A DNA stretch of 64,000 bases from Liolophura sinensis (Eukaryota > Mollusca > Polyplacophora > Chitonida > Chitonidae), in NCBI RefSeq assembly GCF_032854445.1, contig NC_088302.1:26997080-27061079 (forward strand), written 5' to 3'. Both the position numbers and the translations under genes were made by a program. Under the pieces are notes generated by a model. The model did not search any database. It saw only the letters and a program-made list of their open reading frames with translations, and had not been told where the DNA came from. Shown here one piece after another: positions 61,488 to 64,000 of the stretch. How positions within the stretch are numbered: position 1 is the first letter of the stretch; each line of letters starts with the position of its first letter.

Positions 61488-64000
61488 GACTGGTCATTAC
61501 TATACTCTACTTTTGACTATAAGTTATGTGCCCTTCGGTAGCCCAGAAGACGTCAAATCTTTGGCTCAAGCCCATTTAACTCACCCAGCAATTGTCTTAC
61601 TTCTAAGTCCAAGACAATGTCAATGTACATAAAAAACACAAAGTAGTAGATACAGTCTGCTGTAAAAAGTACAATTAATCACTGACCCACATCAAAAAGG
61701 TGCCAAAAGATGCGGAATTGGGCCAGGCATCGGCAGCTGTTTAAAAAATTGCAAATTTCCCTGGTTTCCATGGAGTAAGAGCCGTTGCTAGGCACGTGAT
61801 TTTGTCATCAATGATCATTCAATTGTCGCTACAGCCAAAAGTATTGGTCGGAGAGCAACGCGGTTTGCACCATTCGATTTCTCGTCACAAAATACGTAGG
61901 ATTAGCCTCTTACCAGCAGCACTGAAACAGTTTTTCCACTTTTGCATTTTTGCCTGGTCTTTTTGTTAATTGAAATCGGCTACACTGTACTATGTACCAT
62001 CGCGACTGGTCATTACTATATTCAACTTTTCACTATAAATTATGTGCCCTTTGGTAGCCCAGAAGACGTTAAATCTTTGGCCTAAGCCCTTTTAACTCAT
62101 CCAGCAATTGTCTTACTTCTAAGTCCAAGACAATCTCAATGTCTTTATCTACGTGTAGAAAAACCACACCATTTGTAAATAAAAAACACAAAGTACTAGA
62201 TACAGTCTGCTGTAAAAAGTACAATTGAACACTGACCCACATCAATAATGTGCCAAAAGATGCGGAATTGGGCCAGGCATCGGCAGCTGTTTAAAAAATT
62301 GCAAATTTCCCTGGTTTCCATGGAGTAAAAGCCGTTGCTAGGCAAGTGATTTTGTCATCAATGATCATTCAATTGTCGCTACAGCCAAAAGTATTGGTCG
62401 GAGAGCAACGCGGTTTGCACCATTCGATTTCTCGTCAAAAAATACGTCGGATTAGCCTCTTACCAGCAGCACTGGAACAGGTTTTCTACTTTTGCATTTT
62501 TGCCTGGTCTTTTTGTTAATTGAAATCGGCTACACTGTACTATGTACCATCGCGACTAGTCATTACTATATTCTACTTTTGACTATAAGTTATGTGCCCT
62601 TCGGTAGCCCAGAAGACGTCAAATCTTTGGGCTAAGCCCATTTAACTCACCCAGCAATTGTCTTACTTCTAAGTCCAAGACAATCTCAATGTCTTTATCT
62701 ACGTGTAGAAAAACCACACCATTTGTACATAAAAAAGACAAAGTAGTAGATACAGTCTGCTGTAAAAAGTACAATTAATCACTGACCCACATCAAAAAGG
62801 TGCCAAAAGATGCGGAATTGGGCCAGGCATCGGCAGCTGTTTAAAAAATTGGAAATTTCCCTGGTTTCCATGGAGTAAGAGCCGTTGCTAGGCACGGGAT
62901 TTTGTCATCAATGATCATTCAATTGTCGCTACAGCCAAAAAGTATTGGTCGGAGAGCAACGCGGTTTGCACCATTCGATTTCTCGTCAAAAAATACGTCG
63001 GATTAGCCTCTTACCAGCAGCACTGGAACAGGTTTTCTACTTTTGCATTTTTGCCTGGTCTTTTTGTTAATTGAAATCGGCTACACTGTACTATGTACCA
63101 TCGCGACTGGTCATTACTATACTCTACTTTTGACTATAAGTTATGTGCCCTTCGGTAGCCCAGAAGACGTCAAATCTTTGGCTCAAGCCCATTTAACTCA
63201 CCCAGCAATTGTCTTACTTCTAAGTCCAAGACAATGTCAATGTCTTTATCTACGTGTAGAAAAACCACACCATTTGTACATAAAAAACACAAAGTAGTAG
63301 ATACAGTCTGCTGTAAAAAGTACAATTAATCACTGACCCACATCAAAAAGGTGCCAAAAGATGCGGAATTGGGCCAGGCATCGGCAGCTGTTTAAAAAAT
63401 TGGAAATTTCGATGGTTTCCATGGAGTAAGAGCCGTTGCTAGGCACGTGATTTTGTCATCAATGATCATTCAATTGTCGCTACAGCCAAAAAGTATTGGT
63501 CGGAGAGCAACGCGGTTTGCACCATTCGATTTCTCGTCACAAAATACGTCGGATTAGCCTCTTACCAGCAGCACTGGAACAGTTTTTCCACTTTTGCATT
63601 TTTGCCTGGTCTTTTTGTTAATTGAAATCGGCTACACTGTACTATGTACCATTGCCACCTGTCATTACTATATTCAACTTTTGACAATAAGTTATGTGCC
63701 CTTTGGTAGCCCAGAAGACGTCAAATCTTTGGACATAGCCCATTTAACTCACCCAGCAAGTGTCTTACTTCTAAGTCCAAGACAATCTCAATGTCTTTAT
63801 CTACGTGTAGAAAAACCACACCATTTGTACATAAAAAACACAAAGTACTAGATACAGTCTGCTGTAAAAAGTACAATTGAACACTGACCCACATCAATAA
63901 GGTGCCAAAAGATGCGGAATTGGGCCAGGCATCGGCAGCTGTTTAAAAAATTGCAAATTTCCCTGGTTTCCATGGAGTAAGAGCCGTTGCTAGGCAAGTG
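61488..64000 (+). repeat. Higher-order repeat, copy 3 (cut by the window edge)
   Basis: A 61488 (with a 34-bp deletion near 61627), C 62004, D 62554, A 63104, B 63656. The order equals that of copy 2, about 9.32 kb downstream of it. Confidence 0.8.

Larger units (their letters stand above)
46080..64000 (+). repeat. Homogeneous 550-551-bp tandem satellite, about 32.5 monomers, with higher-order structure
   Basis: Head-to-tail monomers without interruption from 46080 to the window edge. Anchors such as TTTTTGCCTGGTCTTTTTGT recur every 550-551 bp (for example ORF-start positions 48220, 48771, 50422, 50972, 51522, 52073, 53724, 54275). Monomers fall into types by linked differences. Type A has TATACTCTACTTTTG, TTTGGCTCAAGCCC and GACAATGTCAATG. 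B has CATTGCCACCTGTC and TTTGGACATAGCCC. C has TTCACTATAAATTATG and AAGACGTTAAAT. D has GACTAGTCATTACT and TTTGGGCTAAGCCC. The order A-C-D-A-B repeats. An 84-codon open frame in some monomers is closed in others and in all older copies, so it is treated as non-coding. Confidence 0.97.

Noticed and set aside
48220-63851. Repeated 84-residue open frames (MHFCLVFL start) as a family of genes
   Set aside because: They recur only because the 551-bp satellite monomer repeats. The frame is broken in many monomers of the same array and in all older copies, there are no conserved synonymous patterns to support coding, and the opposite strand gives equally long frames.
46080-64000. CRISPR-like array or rDNA/histone-type tandem gene cluster
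   Set aside because: Unit length is 551 bp with no short repeat/spacer alternation, no rRNA or histone sequence, and the context is a eukaryotic genome.
46080-64000. CENP-B box in the satellite monomer
   Set aside because: The closest word (ATTCGATTTCTCGTCAC) keeps the TTCG but fails the required A and CGGG positions, so the vertebrate-type box is not present.

Overview
The window is animal nuclear DNA. It has split genes with GT-AG introns, tRNA-derived SINEs, several inverted-repeat elements and a large satellite array. The abundance of acatgtac-type motifs and the SINE tail (TTGAGTACGGCGTAAAAC type) suggest a marine lophotrochozoan, most likely a mollusc. That assignment rests on recall of repeat families, not on a search.

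Region 1 (1-10 kb). The 5' end of a phosphomevalonate kinase gene (PMVK, minus strand) enters from the left edge with three recognisable coding exons: 4713-4604, 2686-2623 and 166-1. About 360 bp upstream of its start, a possible two-exon micro-gene on the plus strand (5073-5088 joined to 5641-5759, 44 residues) points the other way. Its second exon sits exactly in the spacer of a long inverted repeat (5473-5950). A second long inverted repeat (6149-6752) and three SINE copies fill the rest.

Region 2 (10-24 kb). A complete tRNA (guanine26-N2)-dimethyltransferase gene (TRMT1) lies on the plus strand with four coding exons: 10142-11388, 15776-15866, 16941-17225 and 23228-23440, giving 611 residues. 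The two catalytic thirds are intronless. The introns hold a 54/46-bp minisatellite, SINEs, a 30-bp perfect-stem hairpin element, a GGGCCC-ended MITE and two larger inverted repeats.

Region 3 (24-27.4 kb). This is gene-poor DNA with broken Tc1/mariner transposase pieces on both strands, one SINE, and one isolated satellite fragment at 25.65 kb.

Region 4 (27.4-64 kb). One satellite family fills the rest of the window. From 27.4 to 44.8 kb the copies are old and divergent, and they switch orientation seven times. A 1.2-kb non-satellite insert with a broken retrotransposon ORF1-type (FP-like) reading frame lies at 44.85-46.08 kb. From 46.08 kb to the window end the array is homogeneous and head-to-tail, about 32.5 monomers of 550-551 bp, with a visible six-monomer higher-order repeat (about 3.30 kb). 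This is the most distinctive structure here: an array edge that records ageing, inversion, retroelement insertion and recent homogenisation. No protein-coding gene is supported inside the satellite.
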